From Prochlorococcus sp. AG-347-I15 (lineage in GTDB: Bacteria > Cyanobacteriota > Cyanobacteriia > PCC-6307 > Cyanobiaceae): a stretch of DNA of 64,000 bases. Shown in pieces: positions 40,884 to 51,969 of this stretch; position 1 is the stretch's first letter; every line of letters begins with the position of its first letter. The position numbers and the translations under genes are program-made. The stretch lies in the NCBI GenBank assembly GCA_003281585.1, contig QCBN01000001.1, positions 356,247 to 420,246 on the forward strand. Reading direction: 5' to 3'. Under the pieces are notes generated by a model. The model was given only the letters and a program-made list of their open reading frames with translations. It was not told where the DNA came from and ran no database searches.

Positions 40884-41360
40884 TTAATTTAAATTTTTAA
40901 TTAATGATCCCATCTCAAGTGCTTGTAAAGCATAATTCCAACCAAGATTATTTTTAATCCCTGCTCTTTCTAGAGCCTGCTGCATAGTATCAGTAGTTAA
41001 AACTCCAAAAATAATTGGTACATTCTTTTCATTTGAAACTTGTGAAATACCTTTGCTCGCCTCAGATATAACTACATCATAGTGAGAAGTTTCACCACGG
41101 ATCACAGCCCCAAGAGCAATTACAACGTCATAACTCTTTTTTTTCATGAGGGTTTTAGCTGCGATTGGTAATTCGAATGAACCAGGAACCCAAGCTATAT
41201 CTACTTGATTGCTTAATTCAGAAGTATCTAAACCATGTCTTTTTAAACAATCAAGACAACCAGATAGAATTTTATTTGTAATTAAATCATTAAATCTTGC
41301 TATTACAATCCCGACTTTTAAAGTAGATGCATTAGTAAAAGAACCCTCAAAAATAGCCAT
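40884..41360 (-). CDS. ribH: 6,7-dimethyl-8-ribityllumazine synthase
   Basis: Penultimate enzyme of riboflavin synthesis, which forms an icosahedral shell. Diagnostic parts: [50 protein letters not shown] with the catalytic His, and the terminal [20 protein letters not shown] followed by [13 protein letters not shown]. Length 158 is normal. It is downstream of psbZ on the same strand with a 49-base gap. Confidence 0.97.
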   Translation of the reverse strand: MAIFEGSFTNASTLKVGIVIARFNDLITNKILSGCLDCLKRHGLDTSELSNQVDIAWVPGSFELPIAAKTLMKKKSYDVVIALGAVIRGETSHYDVVISEASKGISQVSNEKNVPIIFGVLTTDTMQQALERAGIKNNLGWNYALQALEMGSLIKNLN

Positions 41361-41409
41361 TAAATTTTACTTTGATATATTAATAGACTCTCACGAAAAG
41401 GTATTAAGT

Positions 41410-41607
41410 TCAAACTAATGAAGAAACTATTCCCGTAACAAAAACCAAAACAACCCAAACAGCAGCAATAGAATAAATTTTTCTCCTACTTTCTCGCTGT
41501 CCTTCCTCAGTAGAAGGTTGAGTCACATATAAAACGGGTACTCCAACTACAGCAATTAAAGAAGCAAATAATAGAGCATTTACGAAGAAAAAGTTAACAG
41601 CCTGCAT
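41410..41607 (-). CDS. psbZ: Photosystem II reaction center protein Z
   Basis: A 65-residue membrane protein with two helices: residues about 5-27 (NALLFASLIAVVGVPVLYV) and 44-63 (SIAAVWVVLVFVTGIVSSL). The VVGVPVLY segment and a polar loop between the helices fit PsbZ (Ycf9), which sits at the edge of the photosystem II core and links it to its antenna and to NDH-1 activity. The N-terminus is slightly longer than in Synechocystis. It is the second photosystem gene of the window. Confidence 0.87.
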   Translation of the reverse strand: MQAVNFFFVNALLFASLIAVVGVPVLYVTQPSTEEGQRESRRKIYSIAAVWVVLVFVTGIVSSLV

Positions 41608-41630
41608 AATTCAGTCTTAGATTTCAAATT

Positions 41631-41636
41631 ATTATA
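41631..41636 (-). promoter_or_regulatory. Candidate -10 element of psbZ
   Basis: The minus strand reads TATAAT exactly, 23 bases before the psbZ start codon, which would give a leader of about 17 bases. No good -35 is visible, as is common in this lineage. In such A/T-rich sequence a chance match is possible. Confidence 0.35.
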
Positions 41637-41748
41637 AATACTATAATCTCATGAAAATGATTATTTTTTGAGAAAATTTACATACTTTAGCTACTTTAAA
41701 TGCAAAAAAAGAATTTCTACCTAATATCTATTTAGGAATTAAAAAAGT

Positions 41749-44490
41749 ATGCAAGAAGATACGATAATTCAAAAGAATTTATTTGCAATCGGTAATGACA
41801 ATAATGAGCAAAAAGAAATAACAAAAATTCCAGAAGATTTATCTTGGGAAGATTTAAAAAAAGAATCGCAAAAAAGACCTAGACAAAGAAAAAATTCAAC
41901 TAATTTAATAAATAAATTCAAGACTGATTCAATTTCAAATAACAAAAATGTTTGCATCAATGAAGAATCTTATAGCTATAAAACAGTTTCAAAACTAAAA
42001 TTAACTCCTGTAATGAAGCATTATGTAACTTTAAAAGAGAAAAATAAAGATAGGTTATTACTTTATAGATTAGGAGATTTTTTTGAATGTTTTTTTGAGG
42101 ATGCTGTATTAATATCTAACCTTTTAGAAATAACTCTTACTAGTAAAGATGCTGGCAAAGAGATTGGTAAGATCCCTATGGCAGGGGTTCCCTATCATGC
42201 AATGGAGAGATACTGTGCTGATTTAATTAAAAAAAATTATTCTGTGGTTATTTGCGACCAATTAGAAAAAAGTTCTGGAAATTATGGGACTCCAATTAAA
42301 AGAGGAATAACAAGAATAATTACTCCTGGAACCGTAATTGAAGAGGGGATGTTGATAGCAAAAAAAAATAATTGGATTACTGCTATTTACTTGTCAGAAG
42401 AAAACTCAGATGAATCTTATGAATGGGGTATATCAAAAGCTGATGTAAGCACAGGAGAATTAGTAACTTTAGAAGGCCATTCTCTGTCAAAACTATTTGA
42501 TGAAATTATTAAATTAGATTCTTCAGAAATCATTGTAGGAAGCAATGCAGTAAGAAATTTATTAATTAAAGTAAATAGTCAAATTAGATATACTGTCTCT
42601 CAAGAGACTAATTTTGGAATTAATGAAGCAAATTATCTAATAAAAAATTATTTCCAAATTGCAAACCTAGAAGGAATAGGACTTAAAAATTTAAATAATG
42701 CAACTAGGTCACTTGGAGGTTTATTAAATTATTTAGAAAAAATTAATCCTTCAAATTTAGATAAAGATTCTTCTGTAAAAATCTCATTAGACTTTCCACA
42801 AATTCAATTTGGTCACAACAAATTAATTATTGATTATCAAACTCAAAAAAACTTAGAAATCAAAAATACACAACGAGAAAACAATTATGTAGGTTCGCTA
42901 CTATGGAGTATCGATAGAACTTATACTTGCATGGGTGCAAGGTGTTTGAGAAGGTGGATAGATTCACCACTATTAAACGTCAATGAAATTAATAAAAGAC
43001 AAAATATAATTACAAACTTTATTGAATCTAAACAATTACGTATAGATACCCAAAATTTACTCAGAGCAATGGGGGATTTAGAAAGACTTGCAGGTAGAGC
43101 TTGTGCAGGTCATGCAAGTCCCAGAGACTTAATTGCAATAGCTGAAGGTTTAAAAAAATTACCCAGACTAAAATCCATAATTGAATTATTTAAATATGAT
43201 CTCCCAGATTGGACTGATCAATTAAAAAATATTGATAAAGGACTCTTAGAATTAGCAGATACTATAAGTTTTAAACTAATAGAAAATCCTCCTCTAAATA
43301 TTAATGAAGGAGGCATGATCCACAATGGTGTTGACAATATATTAGATGGTTTACGCAATTTAATGGATGATTACTCTGAGTGGCTTAATAAAGAGGAAAT
43401 AAAAGAAAGGAAAATTAGCAAAATTTCAAACCTAAAAATTCAATTTCATAAAAATTTTGGATACTACATTTCTATAAATAAGTCAAAAGTTAATTTAGCT
43501 CCACAGCATTGGATCAAAAGGCAAACACTTACTAATGAAGAAAGGTATATCACTTCAGAAATTAAAAATAAAGAAAATAAGATTTTCCAAATAAAAAGTA
43601 GAGCTTCATCAAGAGAATATGAAATTTTCTGCGAATTAAGAAATATAGTTGCTGAAAAAACGAAACATATAAGATCAATCGCAAAATCCATAGCATCTCT
43701 TGATGCATTGCTTGGTTTATCAATTACTTCAATAGAAAACAATTTTATAAAACCTTCATTAATACCGATAAATGATTCAATGACAAAAAATAGTACAAAA
43801 ATTATCGCAGGAAGAAACCCAATTGTGGAGCAATTGCTAAATGATAAAAAGTTTATAGCGAACGATATCTCATTTGATGATAATCAAAAATTAATTATAT
43901 TAACCGGTCCCAATGCAAGCGGAAAAAGTTGTTTTATAAGACAACTTGGTTTGATACAAATTCTCGCACAAATTGGTAGCTTTATTCCTGCTAATAATGC
44001 TGAAATCAAGATTGCAGATAGGATTTTTACAAGAATTGGGGCGGTTGATGATCAATCATCTGGACAATCAACATTTATGGTAGAAATGTCTGAAACTGCA
44101 TCAATTCTAAATCAGGCAACTTCAAGCTCACTAGTTTTACTTGATGAGATAGGTAGAGGGACATCTACTTTTGATGGACTTTCAATAGCTTGGTCAGTAA
44201 GTGAATATCTTGCAAAAAAAATTCAATGTAATACTATTTTTGCTACGCACTATCATGAGCTGAATTATTTAAAAAATTCAAATAATAATATACAAAATTT
44301 TCAAGTTTTAGTAGAACAAAATAACGATCAGCTAATTTTTAGTCACAGGATCGTAAAAGGGGGCTCAAACAAAAGCTACGGTATAGAAGCAGCTAAGTTA
44401 GCAGGAGTTCCAAAAGAAGTTATAGAAAAAGCAAAATCAGTTTTAAGCTCTTTAGAAGAAAATAATAAATTAAATTATGATATAAAGTAG
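41749..44490 (+). CDS. mutS: DNA mismatch repair protein MutS
   Basis: Recognises mismatches and recruits repair. The mismatch-contact motif is [13 protein letters not shown] (the Phe-x-Glu pair is kept), placing it in the MutS1 class. The clamp and lever regions follow, and the ATPase has Walker [17 protein letters not shown] near residue 720, [20 protein letters not shown] and [12 protein letters not shown]. The protein is 913 residues, longer than E. coli MutS because about 80 residues precede the usual LTPVMKHY start of domain I. That extension is hydrophilic and contains [18 protein letters not shown]. mutL is not in the window. Confidence 0.96.
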   Translation: MQEDTIIQKNLFAIGNDNNEQKEITKIPEDLSWEDLKKESQKRPRQRKNSTNLINKFKTDSISNNKNVCINEESYSYKTVSKLKLTPVMKHYVTLKEKNKDRLLLYRLGDFFECFFEDAVLISNLLEITLTSKDAGKEIGKIPMAGVPYHAMERYCADLIKKNYSVVICDQLEKSSGNYGTPIKRGITRIITPGTVIEEGMLIAKKNNWITAIYLSEENSDESYEWGISKADVSTGELVTLEGHSLSKLFDEIIKLDSSEIIVGSNAVRNLLIKVNSQIRYTVSQETNFGINEANYLIKNYFQIANLEGIGLKNLNNATRSLGGLLNYLEKINPSNLDKDSSVKISLDFPQIQFGHNKLIIDYQTQKNLEIKNTQRENNYVGSLLWSIDRTYTCMGARCLRRWIDSPLLNVNEINKRQNIITNFIESKQLRIDTQNLLRAMGDLERLAGRACAGHASPRDLIAIAEGLKKLPRLKSIIELFKYDLPDWTDQLKNIDKGLLELADTISFKLIENPPLNINEGGMIHNGVDNILDGLRNLMDDYSEWLNKEEIKERKISKISNLKIQFHKNFGYYISINKSKVNLAPQHWIKRQTLTNEERYITSEIKNKENKIFQIKSRASSREYEIFCELRNIVAEKTKHIRSIAKSIASLDALLGLSITSIENNFIKPSLIPINDSMTKNSTKIIAGRNPIVEQLLNDKKFIANDISFDDNQKLIILTGPNASGKSCFIRQLGLIQILAQIGSFIPANNAEIKIADRIFTRIGAVDDQSSGQSTFMVEMSETASILNQATSSSLVLLDEIGRGTSTFDGLSIAWSVSEYLAKKIQCNTIFATHYHELNYLKNSNNNIQNFQVLVEQNNDQLIFSHRIVKGGSNKSYGIEAAKLAGVPKEVIEKAKSVLSSLEENNKLNYDIK

Positions 44491-44520
44491 ATTTTTGACA
44501 TTCTATAAGATACATACTTT

Positions 44521-45144
44521 TTAAATAGTTTCTCTCAACAAGGCGTTAACTGCAGCAGCTGCCATCGCAGCACCCCCTCTAGTTGAATTCAAAACTATTC
44601 TAGGAAGATCCGAAGAAATTAGTTTGTTTTTGCTTTTCTCTACTCCAATAAATCCAACGGGCATTCCGATAATTAAGCTAGGTAAATCTTTTGCATTCTC
44701 TAAAATATCAATTAAATAAGTTAAAGCTGTAGGTGAACTGCCAATAACTACAATAGGTGATTTGTTTCCAGAATTTATAGCAGATAACTCCTTCCAACCT
44801 TCACTTAAGCCATATGCAGTTTTAGTTAACTCTATGTGCTTATTTTCTCCAAACCACATTCTCGCCGTGAATACTTTATTACTAGTGGTACTTTCTGCCA
44901 TAGATTTTATAGCTGCTGCAGCCATATCGGTATCAGTTAAAATCGGAGCACCATTTTTAAGTGCCTGAAGCCCCTTTTCGCAAGCACCTTCACTAAAATG
45001 AACAAGATTCTGAACTGAAAAATCTCCCGAAGTATGGACTAATCTCTCTAAAACTTTTTTTTCCAAATAATTTAAATCATTAGCTTCTAAATGAGATCTT
45101 ATAAATCTGATACTTTCCAAAAAAATTGGATGATCTATTACCAT
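44521..45144 (-). CDS. cobH: Precorrin-8X methylmutase
   Basis: Moves the methyl group from C11 to C12 to make hydrogenobyrinate (or cobyrinate) in cobalamin synthesis. Conserved parts: LVHTSGDFSV near residue 30-45, which supplies the catalytic His, GAPILTDTDMAAAAI, IIGMPVGFIGVEKSK and the terminal NSTRGGAAMAAAAVNAL. Length 207 is normal. It stands alone here between mutS and holA, consistent with scattered B12 genes in these cyanobacteria. Confidence 0.96.
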   Translation of the reverse strand: MVIDHPIFLESIRFIRSHLEANDLNYLEKKVLERLVHTSGDFSVQNLVHFSEGACEKGLQALKNGAPILTDTDMAAAAIKSMAESTTSNKVFTARMWFGENKHIELTKTAYGLSEGWKELSAINSGNKSPIVVIGSSPTALTYLIDILENAKDLPSLIIGMPVGFIGVEKSKNKLISSDLPRIVLNSTRGGAAMAAAAVNALLRETI

Positions 45145-45202
45145 TAAATTTAATTTGTGTTAGAAGTAATCATAGTTAATATATGGTTTTTATTGAGCAA
45201 TT

Positions 45203-46204
45203 ATGCCAATACAAATATTATGGGGTAATGATCTAAATGCTCAAAATACATTTATTCAAAAATTTATTGATAACGAAGTATCCAAAGAATGGAAGGAAAT
45301 AAACGTAACTAATTTAAATGGAGATGATGATGAGCAAGTCAATAAAGCTTTTGATGAAGTTCTTACACCTCCTTTTGGAGATGGATACAGAATAGTTACA
45401 TTGAAAAATAATCCAATTTTTACCACAAAAAATGAGAATCTAAGAATTAAATTTGAAGAAATTCATGACAAAATACCTCACAATACTTATTTCATTTTAC
45501 AAAATACAAAAAAACCTGACTCACGACTAAAAAGTACTAAATTTTTACAAAAACTTATCAAAAATAATTTAGCCAGAGAAAAAACATTTTCTTTACCAGA
45601 AATCTGGGACTATGAGGGACAAAAAAGATTCTTAGAAAATGCAGCAAATGAAATGAATATTAAAATTGATAAAAATGCAGCTGCATTAATTATTGATTCT
45701 GTTGGTAATGATAGCTTTAAATTAATAAATGAATTAGCCAAAGCAAAAACATACCTTTCTGCCGTATCAAGTGATTTGAATTCACAACTTGTTCTCAAAA
45801 GTATTGATGTTAATAAAATATTTAGTGATCATCAATCCAACGTTTTCAAAATCATTGATCTTCTTTTACAAAAAAATATTAATGAAAGCCTCATTGAAAT
45901 AAATTATTACTTACAGAGAGGAGAACCTCCTTTAAGACTAAATGCAAGTTTAATTAGTCAGATAAGAATTCATACAATCATAAAATTAGCAGTTAATTCA
46001 GGAAACGATAATGCAGAAAAGATTTGCAATCTTGCGGGCATCTCTAATCCGAAAAGAATTTTTTTTATTCGTAAAAAAGTCAAAAATGTATCTCAAGAAT
46101 ATTTAATTAATTTAATGAGCAATTTATTAGATATTGAATCATTACTAAAACAAGGTAATAATCCTATAAGTGTTTTTACAGAAAATTTAATTAATTTAAG
46201 TTAA
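45203..46204 (+). CDS. holA: DNA polymerase III delta subunit
   Basis: Clamp-loader subunit that opens the beta clamp. The 333-residue protein follows HolA architecture: an N-terminal part with the short INVTNLNGDDDEQVNKAFDE segment, a middle with NLAREKTFSLPEIWDYEGQKR, and a C-terminal collar region with FKLINELAKAKTYL and YYLQRGEPPLRLNASLISQIR. HolA is poorly conserved and lacks P-loop motifs, so the call rests on these segments, the length and the absence of other candidates. dnaX, the motor subunit, lies 13 kb away. Confidence 0.88.
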   Translation: MPIQILWGNDLNAQNTFIQKFIDNEVSKEWKEINVTNLNGDDDEQVNKAFDEVLTPPFGDGYRIVTLKNNPIFTTKNENLRIKFEEIHDKIPHNTYFILQNTKKPDSRLKSTKFLQKLIKNNLAREKTFSLPEIWDYEGQKRFLENAANEMNIKIDKNAAALIIDSVGNDSFKLINELAKAKTYLSAVSSDLNSQLVLKSIDVNKIFSDHQSNVFKIIDLLLQKNINESLIEINYYLQRGEPPLRLNASLISQIRIHTIIKLAVNSGNDNAEKICNLAGISNPKRIFFIRKKVKNVSQEYLINLMSNLLDIESLLKQGNNPISVFTENLINLS

Positions 46205-46243
46205 CCAAATTATAAGTTTAAGAATTTACATTATGATTTAAAT

Positions 46244-48004
46244 ATGGCTTTACTTGTAAAAAAATTTGGCGGTACTTCTGTCGGTGATATTAAAAAAATT
46301 AAAAATATTGCAAGTAGCATTTTTCAAAGTAAAGAAGCAGGAAATGAAATAGTTGTAGTTGTCTCTGCAATGGGGCAAACTACAGATGACTTAAATTGTT
46401 TAGCGGAATCAATTAGTAAAAATCCAAATCGAAGAGAATTGGATATGCTTCTCTCAACTGGAGAGCAAGTAACCATAGCTCTTCTCTCAATGGCATTAAA
46501 CGAATACGGAATACCTGCAATTTCAATGACAGGTAGCCAAGTTGGAATTATTACTGAATCAATTCATGGGAAAGCAAGAATTCTGGATATTAAAACTGAA
46601 AGAATCCAAAATTATATAAATCAGGGATTTGTAGTTGTAGTGGCTGGATTTCAAGGAACAACATTAAGCCATACTGGTTCAATGGAAATTACAACTTTGG
46701 GTAGAGGTGGTTCAGATACTTCTGCAGTAGCTTTATCAACAGCTTTAGGAGCTGAGACTTGCGAAATTTATACAGACGTTCCCGGGGTTCTTACTACTGA
46801 TCCAAGAATTGTTCCTAATGCAAAACTCTTAGATGAAATTAGCTGTGAGGAAATGCTTGAACTTGCAAGTGTCGGTGCTTCGGTTCTGCATCCAAGAGCA
46901 GTAGAAATTGCTCGGAATTATGGAATTAAATTATGTGTCAAATCAAGCCAAAGTAACTCAAGTGGGACTCGCCTAGAAAGTCAAATCCAACCTCTCCCGC
47001 TAAAAAGAGGAAGCTTAGAATTAACAAAAACAGTTAATAGTCTTGAAGTATTAGAAAACCAAGCAGTTTTCAGTCTCTCAAATATTCCTGATAGGCCTGG
47101 GATTGCTGCACAAATATTTGAAAAACTTTCAGAAGCAAGTATTAATGTAGATTTAATCATACAAGCTACAAATGATGGAAATAATAATGATATTACATTC
47201 ACTGTTAGTGAATTAGAAGTTAAAAAGACTGCAGAACAATGTGAACTTATAACTAGTCAATTAGGAGGAGAATATAATCTAAAAACAAAAATGACTAAAT
47301 TAAGTATTCAAGGAGCAGGCATTATGGGTAGACCAAGTGTTTCAGCTGATTTATTTGATACTTTATCTCAAGCGAATATAAATGTAAGGTTAATAGCTAC
47401 TAGTGAAATTAAAGTCAGCTGCGTAATTGAAATTAATAATATTCCAAAAGCTATTAGATTTGTTGCTGAGAAATTTAAATTATCCGATACACAAATATTT
47501 ATTAATCCAATCAACGAAAAACAAGATCAACCTGAAGTAAGAGGAATTGCATTAGATAAAAACCAAGTTCAAGTAAGTTTTCGAAAACTGCCTGATCGTC
47601 CAGGTGTAGCAGCATCGATATGTTTAGCATTAGCTGAAAATAATTTACTTTTCGATACTATCGTGCAGTCTGAGAGAATTTCCTCTTTGAAAACTAAGGA
47701 TATTAGTCTTACAATGAATAAACAAGATAGAGAAAAAGCTAACTCAGTTTTTGAGGCCTTAACAAAAAAATTACCTGGATCATACATTGAAGATGGCCCC
47801 GCTATAGCCAAAGTAAGTACTGTTGGAGCAGGAATGGCATTTAAGGTTGGGACGGCTGGAAAGATATTTAGAGCATTAGCTGATGAAAATATCAATATTG
47901 AAATGATTGCTACTAGTGAAATCAGAACTTCATGTATTGTCTTAGAAAAAGATTGTGACAAAGCGGTTAATGCGATTCATAATCATTTCGAATTAGAAAA
48001 ATAA
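46244..48004 (+). CDS. lysC: Aspartate kinase with four ACT domains
   Basis: First step of lysine, threonine and methionine synthesis. The kinase domain (about 1-245) has VKKFGGTSVGDI, STGEQVTIALLSMAL, TTLGRGGSDTSAVAL and ASVLHPRAVEIAR. Residues 270-586 are two tandem pairs of ACT regulatory domains, seen from repeated openings IPDRPGIAAQIFE and LPDRPGVAASICL, and repeated VRLIATSEIKVSC and IEMIATSEIRTSC. At 586 residues it is the long cyanobacterial form; typical enzymes have two ACT domains. It is 39 bases after holA on the same strand. Allosteric control by Lys and Thr is expected. Confidence 0.96.
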   Translation: MALLVKKFGGTSVGDIKKIKNIASSIFQSKEAGNEIVVVVSAMGQTTDDLNCLAESISKNPNRRELDMLLSTGEQVTIALLSMALNEYGIPAISMTGSQVGIITESIHGKARILDIKTERIQNYINQGFVVVVAGFQGTTLSHTGSMEITTLGRGGSDTSAVALSTALGAETCEIYTDVPGVLTTDPRIVPNAKLLDEISCEEMLELASVGASVLHPRAVEIARNYGIKLCVKSSQSNSSGTRLESQIQPLPLKRGSLELTKTVNSLEVLENQAVFSLSNIPDRPGIAAQIFEKLSEASINVDLIIQATNDGNNNDITFTVSELEVKKTAEQCELITSQLGGEYNLKTKMTKLSIQGAGIMGRPSVSADLFDTLSQANINVRLIATSEIKVSCVIEINNIPKAIRFVAEKFKLSDTQIFINPINEKQDQPEVRGIALDKNQVQVSFRKLPDRPGVAASICLALAENNLLFDTIVQSERISSLKTKDISLTMNKQDREKANSVFEALTKKLPGSYIEDGPAIAKVSTVGAGMAFKVGTAGKIFRALADENINIEMIATSEIRTSCIVLEKDCDKAVNAIHNHFELEK

Positions 48005-48011
48005 GTTCTTT

Positions 48012-50054
48012 TTAATTATTTCTTGCCAATTTTTGCCTTAATTTTTTGATTCTATCCCGCAAATTTGCTGCTTCTTCAAAATTTAACTCTTTTGCAGCAT
48101 CTTTCATTTTAATTTCTAACTTTTCTATTAAGTCAGGCAATTCTTCTAGCAAACATTGATTATCACTAGAATTGAGAATTGCGTCAGTTTTGTTATTGAC
48201 TATATTTATTAAATCTTTAGATAAACCAGCAGCATCTAATTTTCTGGAAAGTTCTAGAAAAGATAATATTGAATTTTCTATTTTTTTACCTGCAGGTTTT
48301 GGAGTAATACCATTGACTTGATTATATTTTTTTTGAATAGTTCTTCTTCTTTCAGTTTCCGATATTGCTTTTTTCATTGAATCTGTGAAGTTATCTGCAT
48401 AAAGCAAGGCAACACCTTCAACATGTCTTGCAGCTCTTCCTATTGTTTGAATCAGTGATCTTTCTGCCCTAAGAAAACCTTCTTTATCAGCATCTAAAAT
48501 GGCAACTAAGGATACTTCAGGTAGATCTAGTCCCTCTCTTAATAAATTAACTCCTACCAAAACATCATATTCGCCCATTCTAAGGTCTTGAATAATTTCA
48601 ATTCTTTCAATTGAATGGATTTCGGAATGCAAGTATCTAACTCTTACTTTATTTTCAGATAAAAAATCAGTTAGATCTTCAGCCATTCTCTTAGTGAGAG
48701 TTGTCACTAGCACTCTTTGATTCTTTTCAGCTCTAATTCTTATTTCCGATAAAAGATCTTCTATTTGGCCCTCACTAGGTCTTACATCAATTACAGGATC
48801 TAATACCCCAGTTGGTCTTATAACTTGCTCAATAAATTCACCTTCACATTGATCTAATTCCCATTGACCAGGAGTTGCACTAATAAATAATGTCTGTTTT
48901 GATTTCTCCCAAAACTCTTCACATTTTAAAGGTCTATTATCTGCAGCACTTGGCAGTCTAAAACCATGATCTATTAAAACTTTTTTTCTAGATTGATCAC
49001 CGTTGTACATCGCATGAAGTTGAGGACATGTTACATGACTTTCATCGACTACTAACAACCAATCATTTGGAAAGTAATCTATTAAGCATTCTGGAGGTGA
49101 CCCTTCCTCCCTTCCTGATAAATGACGAGCATAATTCTCAACCCCATTACAATAACCAACCTCTTTCAGCATTTCTAAATCATATTTTGTGCGTTGTTCT
49201 AAACGTTGAGCCTCTAATAATTTTCCTTCGTATGTAAATTTATCGAGTTGAGTTTTTAATTCACTTCTAATTGCACTGATTGCACTCTCAAGTCTTTCTT
49301 TTGGAGTAACAAAATGCTTAGCAGGATAAACACTTACTTGTTCTAAACTTTCAAGTATTTCGCCAGTAGTAGGGTCAACAAATCTAATAGCCTCGACCTC
49401 ATCACCAAATAATTCGATTCTTATTAATCTATCTTCGTAAGCTGGACCAATTTCTAAAACATCGCCTTTTATTCTGAATCTACCTCTAGTAATTTCAATA
49501 TCATTTCTAGTATATTGATTTTCGACAAGAGATCTTAAAGAAGAACGGAGATTGATAGATTTTCCAACTTCAAATTTAACTGCAGCTTTTAAATATTCAC
49601 TTGGTATACCAAGACCATAAATGCAACTTATAGATGCAACTACAATTACATCTTTTCTCTCAAACAAAGAGCGTGTTGCGGAATGCCGAAGCATATCTAT
49701 TTCCTCGTTAATTGAGGCAGTTTTTGCTATGTAAGTATCACTTACAGGGACATAAGCTTCAGGTTGATAATAATCGTAGTAAGAAATGAAGTACTCAACA
49801 GCATTTTTTGGAAAAAATTCCCTTAATTCATTACATAGTTGTGCTGCTAACGTTTTGTTATGGGCTAATACAAGTGCTGGTCTTCCTGTTTGTTGAATTA
49901 CATTTGCAATGGTAAATGTTTTACCAGTTCCAGTAGCTCCTAAAAGAGTCTGAAACTCTTTGCCACTATTAACACCTCGAACTAATTTTTTTATAGCTTC
50001 AGGTTGATCTCCATTTGGCTGGTAAGGAGCTCGAAGCTTATAGTTGTTCATCAA
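48012..50054 (-). CDS. uvrB: UvrABC system protein B (excision nuclease)
   Basis: Damage-verifying helicase of nucleotide excision repair. Walker A is [17 protein letters not shown] near residue 40, the beta-hairpin that inserts into DNA is [20 protein letters not shown], and the helicase motifs include [36 protein letters not shown] and [20 protein letters not shown]. The C-terminal UVR motif [18 protein letters not shown] contacts UvrC. Length 680 is normal. A Met directly after the first could be the start. It converges on lysC with 7 bases between stops. Confidence 0.98.
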   Translation of the reverse strand: MMNNYKLRAPYQPNGDQPEAIKKLVRGVNSGKEFQTLLGATGTGKTFTIANVIQQTGRPALVLAHNKTLAAQLCNELREFFPKNAVEYFISYYDYYQPEAYVPVSDTYIAKTASINEEIDMLRHSATRSLFERKDVIVVASISCIYGLGIPSEYLKAAVKFEVGKSINLRSSLRSLVENQYTRNDIEITRGRFRIKGDVLEIGPAYEDRLIRIELFGDEVEAIRFVDPTTGEILESLEQVSVYPAKHFVTPKERLESAISAIRSELKTQLDKFTYEGKLLEAQRLEQRTKYDLEMLKEVGYCNGVENYARHLSGREEGSPPECLIDYFPNDWLLVVDESHVTCPQLHAMYNGDQSRKKVLIDHGFRLPSAADNRPLKCEEFWEKSKQTLFISATPGQWELDQCEGEFIEQVIRPTGVLDPVIDVRPSEGQIEDLLSEIRIRAEKNQRVLVTTLTKRMAEDLTDFLSENKVRVRYLHSEIHSIERIEIIQDLRMGEYDVLVGVNLLREGLDLPEVSLVAILDADKEGFLRAERSLIQTIGRAARHVEGVALLYADNFTDSMKKAISETERRRTIQKKYNQVNGITPKPAGKKIENSILSFLELSRKLDAAGLSKDLINIVNNKTDAILNSSDNQCLLEELPDLIEKLEIKMKDAAKELNFEEAANLRDRIKKLRQKLARNN

Positions 50055-50080
50055 GCTAGTAGCTAAAGAGTATTAATATA

Positions 50081-50857
50081 CTAAGAAATTTTTTCAATAA
50101 TTATTGAGTTTTTCAAAGATTCTTTTAAGCCCCTAACAACCGCACTCATTGATATTAAATCATCTAATTTATTAACTACAGATCCAACACCAACTGCAGA
50201 GGCTCCACAAGATATTGCTAGTGGACAAGTGACTTGGCTTAATCCAGAAGCACTCATTATTGGGGTTTTAAGAGATTCTTTCTTAAATTCTTGATGAATA
50301 GCATAGGTAGCTGCAAGAGTTGGTACAGACTTTTCAAAAAAACCTTGAATTCCTAATGAATTAGGACTAGAACTGGTGCCCCCCTCTGTTTGAATGATAT
50401 CAACACCCTCTTGCACTAGCTTAACAGCAAGATCAACTTGTTTATCAATAGGCATAGTATGAGGAACAGTTACTGATAAGGGAACATTAGGCAATAAATC
50501 CCTCGTCTCTTTAGTAATGTTTAGAACTTTTTCATCTGAAAAATTAATGCCTTTTTCATAAAAAGTATCGTAATTTCCTATTTCAATTAATGAGGCTCCT
50601 GCTTTTACAGAATCAATAAAACATTTTGGCACTACTGAACTCACACATACAGCTAATGAAGAATTCTTAAGGGCTAAATCAACAAGTTCAGGTTTACAAG
50701 CAATATCGACAAGATCCGCACCTCCTAATGAAGCAGCCTTTACAATTGTTTTAACAGATTGAACATCGAAATTATTTAACCCTGAAATAACTTTGAGTAA
50801 AGATTTACTTTTCAACTCTTCTTTAATTTTTTGTGGCAAAAGATTAATCAGACTCAT
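50081..50857 (-). CDS. ycf23: Ycf23 (DUF561) family protein
   Basis: A TIM-barrel protein of unknown function conserved in cyanobacteria and red-lineage plastids. Recognisable segments are LLKVISGLNNFDVQSVKTIV near the N-terminus, GGADLVDIACKPELV, DIIQTEGGTSSSP and PIMSASGLSQVTCPLAI, ending with a phosphate-binding-type AVGVGSVVNKL. The frame is open 18 codons further upstream, but MSLINLLPQKIKEEL is the family-like start. It is downstream of uvrB's start and divergent from tilS across about 85 bases. No enzyme activity is established for this family. Confidence 0.9.
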   Translation of the reverse strand: MSLINLLPQKIKEELKSKSLLKVISGLNNFDVQSVKTIVKAASLGGADLVDIACKPELVDLALKNSSLAVCVSSVVPKCFIDSVKAGASLIEIGNYDTFYEKGINFSDEKVLNITKETRDLLPNVPLSVTVPHTMPIDKQVDLAVKLVQEGVDIIQTEGGTSSSPNSLGIQGFFEKSVPTLAATYAIHQEFKKESLKTPIMSASGLSQVTCPLAISCGASAVGVGSVVNKLDDLISMSAVVRGLKESLKNSIIIEKIS

Positions 50858-50943
50858 TTTCCTAATGAATTTATTACCCGATTGTGACATTGTTTTAGTA
50901 AAACAGTGCATTTTTTAAAAAAATATTATCTCAGCAACACAAA

Positions 50944-51969
50944 ATGTCTGATAAAAATTTGACTCAGAAAAATTGGTCATCATGGCATCATAAGCTTCAT
51001 AAGGAGATTCTTAGCCAAAAAAAATTAATCCCAAAAGGATCTAATATTTTAATAAGTGTTTCCGGAGGACAAGATTCAATGGCCTTATTAACCCTAATAA
51101 ATGACCTAAAAAAAATTCATAATTGGTCTATTAGTGTTTGGCATGGTGATCATCAATGGCACGAAAAATCATCCTTATATGCTCTTGAATTAAAAAGTTA
51201 TTGCGAAGGTAAAAATATTTCATTCTATTTTGATCAGGCAAATAAAAAAAATATTATTTCAGAAGAAAAAGCAAGAGAATGGAGATATAAAAAATTATGT
51301 GAAAGAGCAAAAACTTTATTAAAAGAAAATTTATTAAAAAAGAACCAACCAAAAAAAAATATTTATTTGTTAACTGGACACACAAGTAGTGATAACGCAG
51401 AAACATTTATCCTCAATTTATCTAGAGGAAGCAATTTTGCTGGTCTTAGTAATATTGAGTGCAAAAGATTACTAGAAAATCAAATTTTTTTAATAAGGCC
51501 AATATTGATTTTTAGTAGAGAAGATACAAAACAATTTTGTAATGAAATGAACATCCCAGTCTGGGAAGACCCAACAAATTCAGATCTTAAATTAAAAAGA
51601 AATTTAGTTAGAAAAAAAATTATTCCTACCTTGGAGGTTATCTATCCGGGGTGTTCTGAAAGGATAAATAATTTTTCACAAAAAATGAGCAACTACAATA
51701 ATGAACGTAATGATCTTTGTGAACTAGCGTACCTATATTGCAAAGAGGTAAAAGGTATAAATAGAAATCTCTTAAATAGTATATGTATGGAAGCTCGCTG
51801 CACAATCTTAAATAAATTTTTAAGAGAAATATCTTCAATACAATATAGTTCTAAAAATTTGTCATGCATAGCAAATTCAATCCATGAAAAAAATAAAGGT
51901 CAAATAAACTTACAAGAATTTTTAAAAATTGTTTGGAATAAAAACTATATAAATTTTGAAAAAAGTTAA
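50944..51969 (+). CDS. tilS: tRNA(Ile)-lysidine synthase
   Basis: Modifies C34 of the CAU-anticodon tRNA-Ile so it reads AUA. The PP-loop is ILISVSGGQDSMALLTL with Ser40-Gly-Gly-Gln-Asp-Ser45, followed by SVWHGDHQWH, LTGHTSSDNAETFILNLSRG and RPILIFSREDTKQFC. The C-terminal domain is short: 341 residues in all, like other cyanobacterial enzymes that lack the second half of the E. coli protein. The stop codon overlaps that of the convergent RNase J gene by 4 bases. Confidence 0.96.
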   Translation: MSDKNLTQKNWSSWHHKLHKEILSQKKLIPKGSNILISVSGGQDSMALLTLINDLKKIHNWSISVWHGDHQWHEKSSLYALELKSYCEGKNISFYFDQANKKNIISEEKAREWRYKKLCERAKTLLKENLLKKNQPKKNIYLLTGHTSSDNAETFILNLSRGSNFAGLSNIECKRLLENQIFLIRPILIFSREDTKQFCNEMNIPVWEDPTNSDLKLKRNLVRKKIIPTLEVIYPGCSERINNFSQKMSNYNNERNDLCELAYLYCKEVKGINRNLLNSICMEARCTILNKFLREISSIQYSSKNLSCIANSIHEKNKGQINLQEFLKIVWNKNYINFEKS

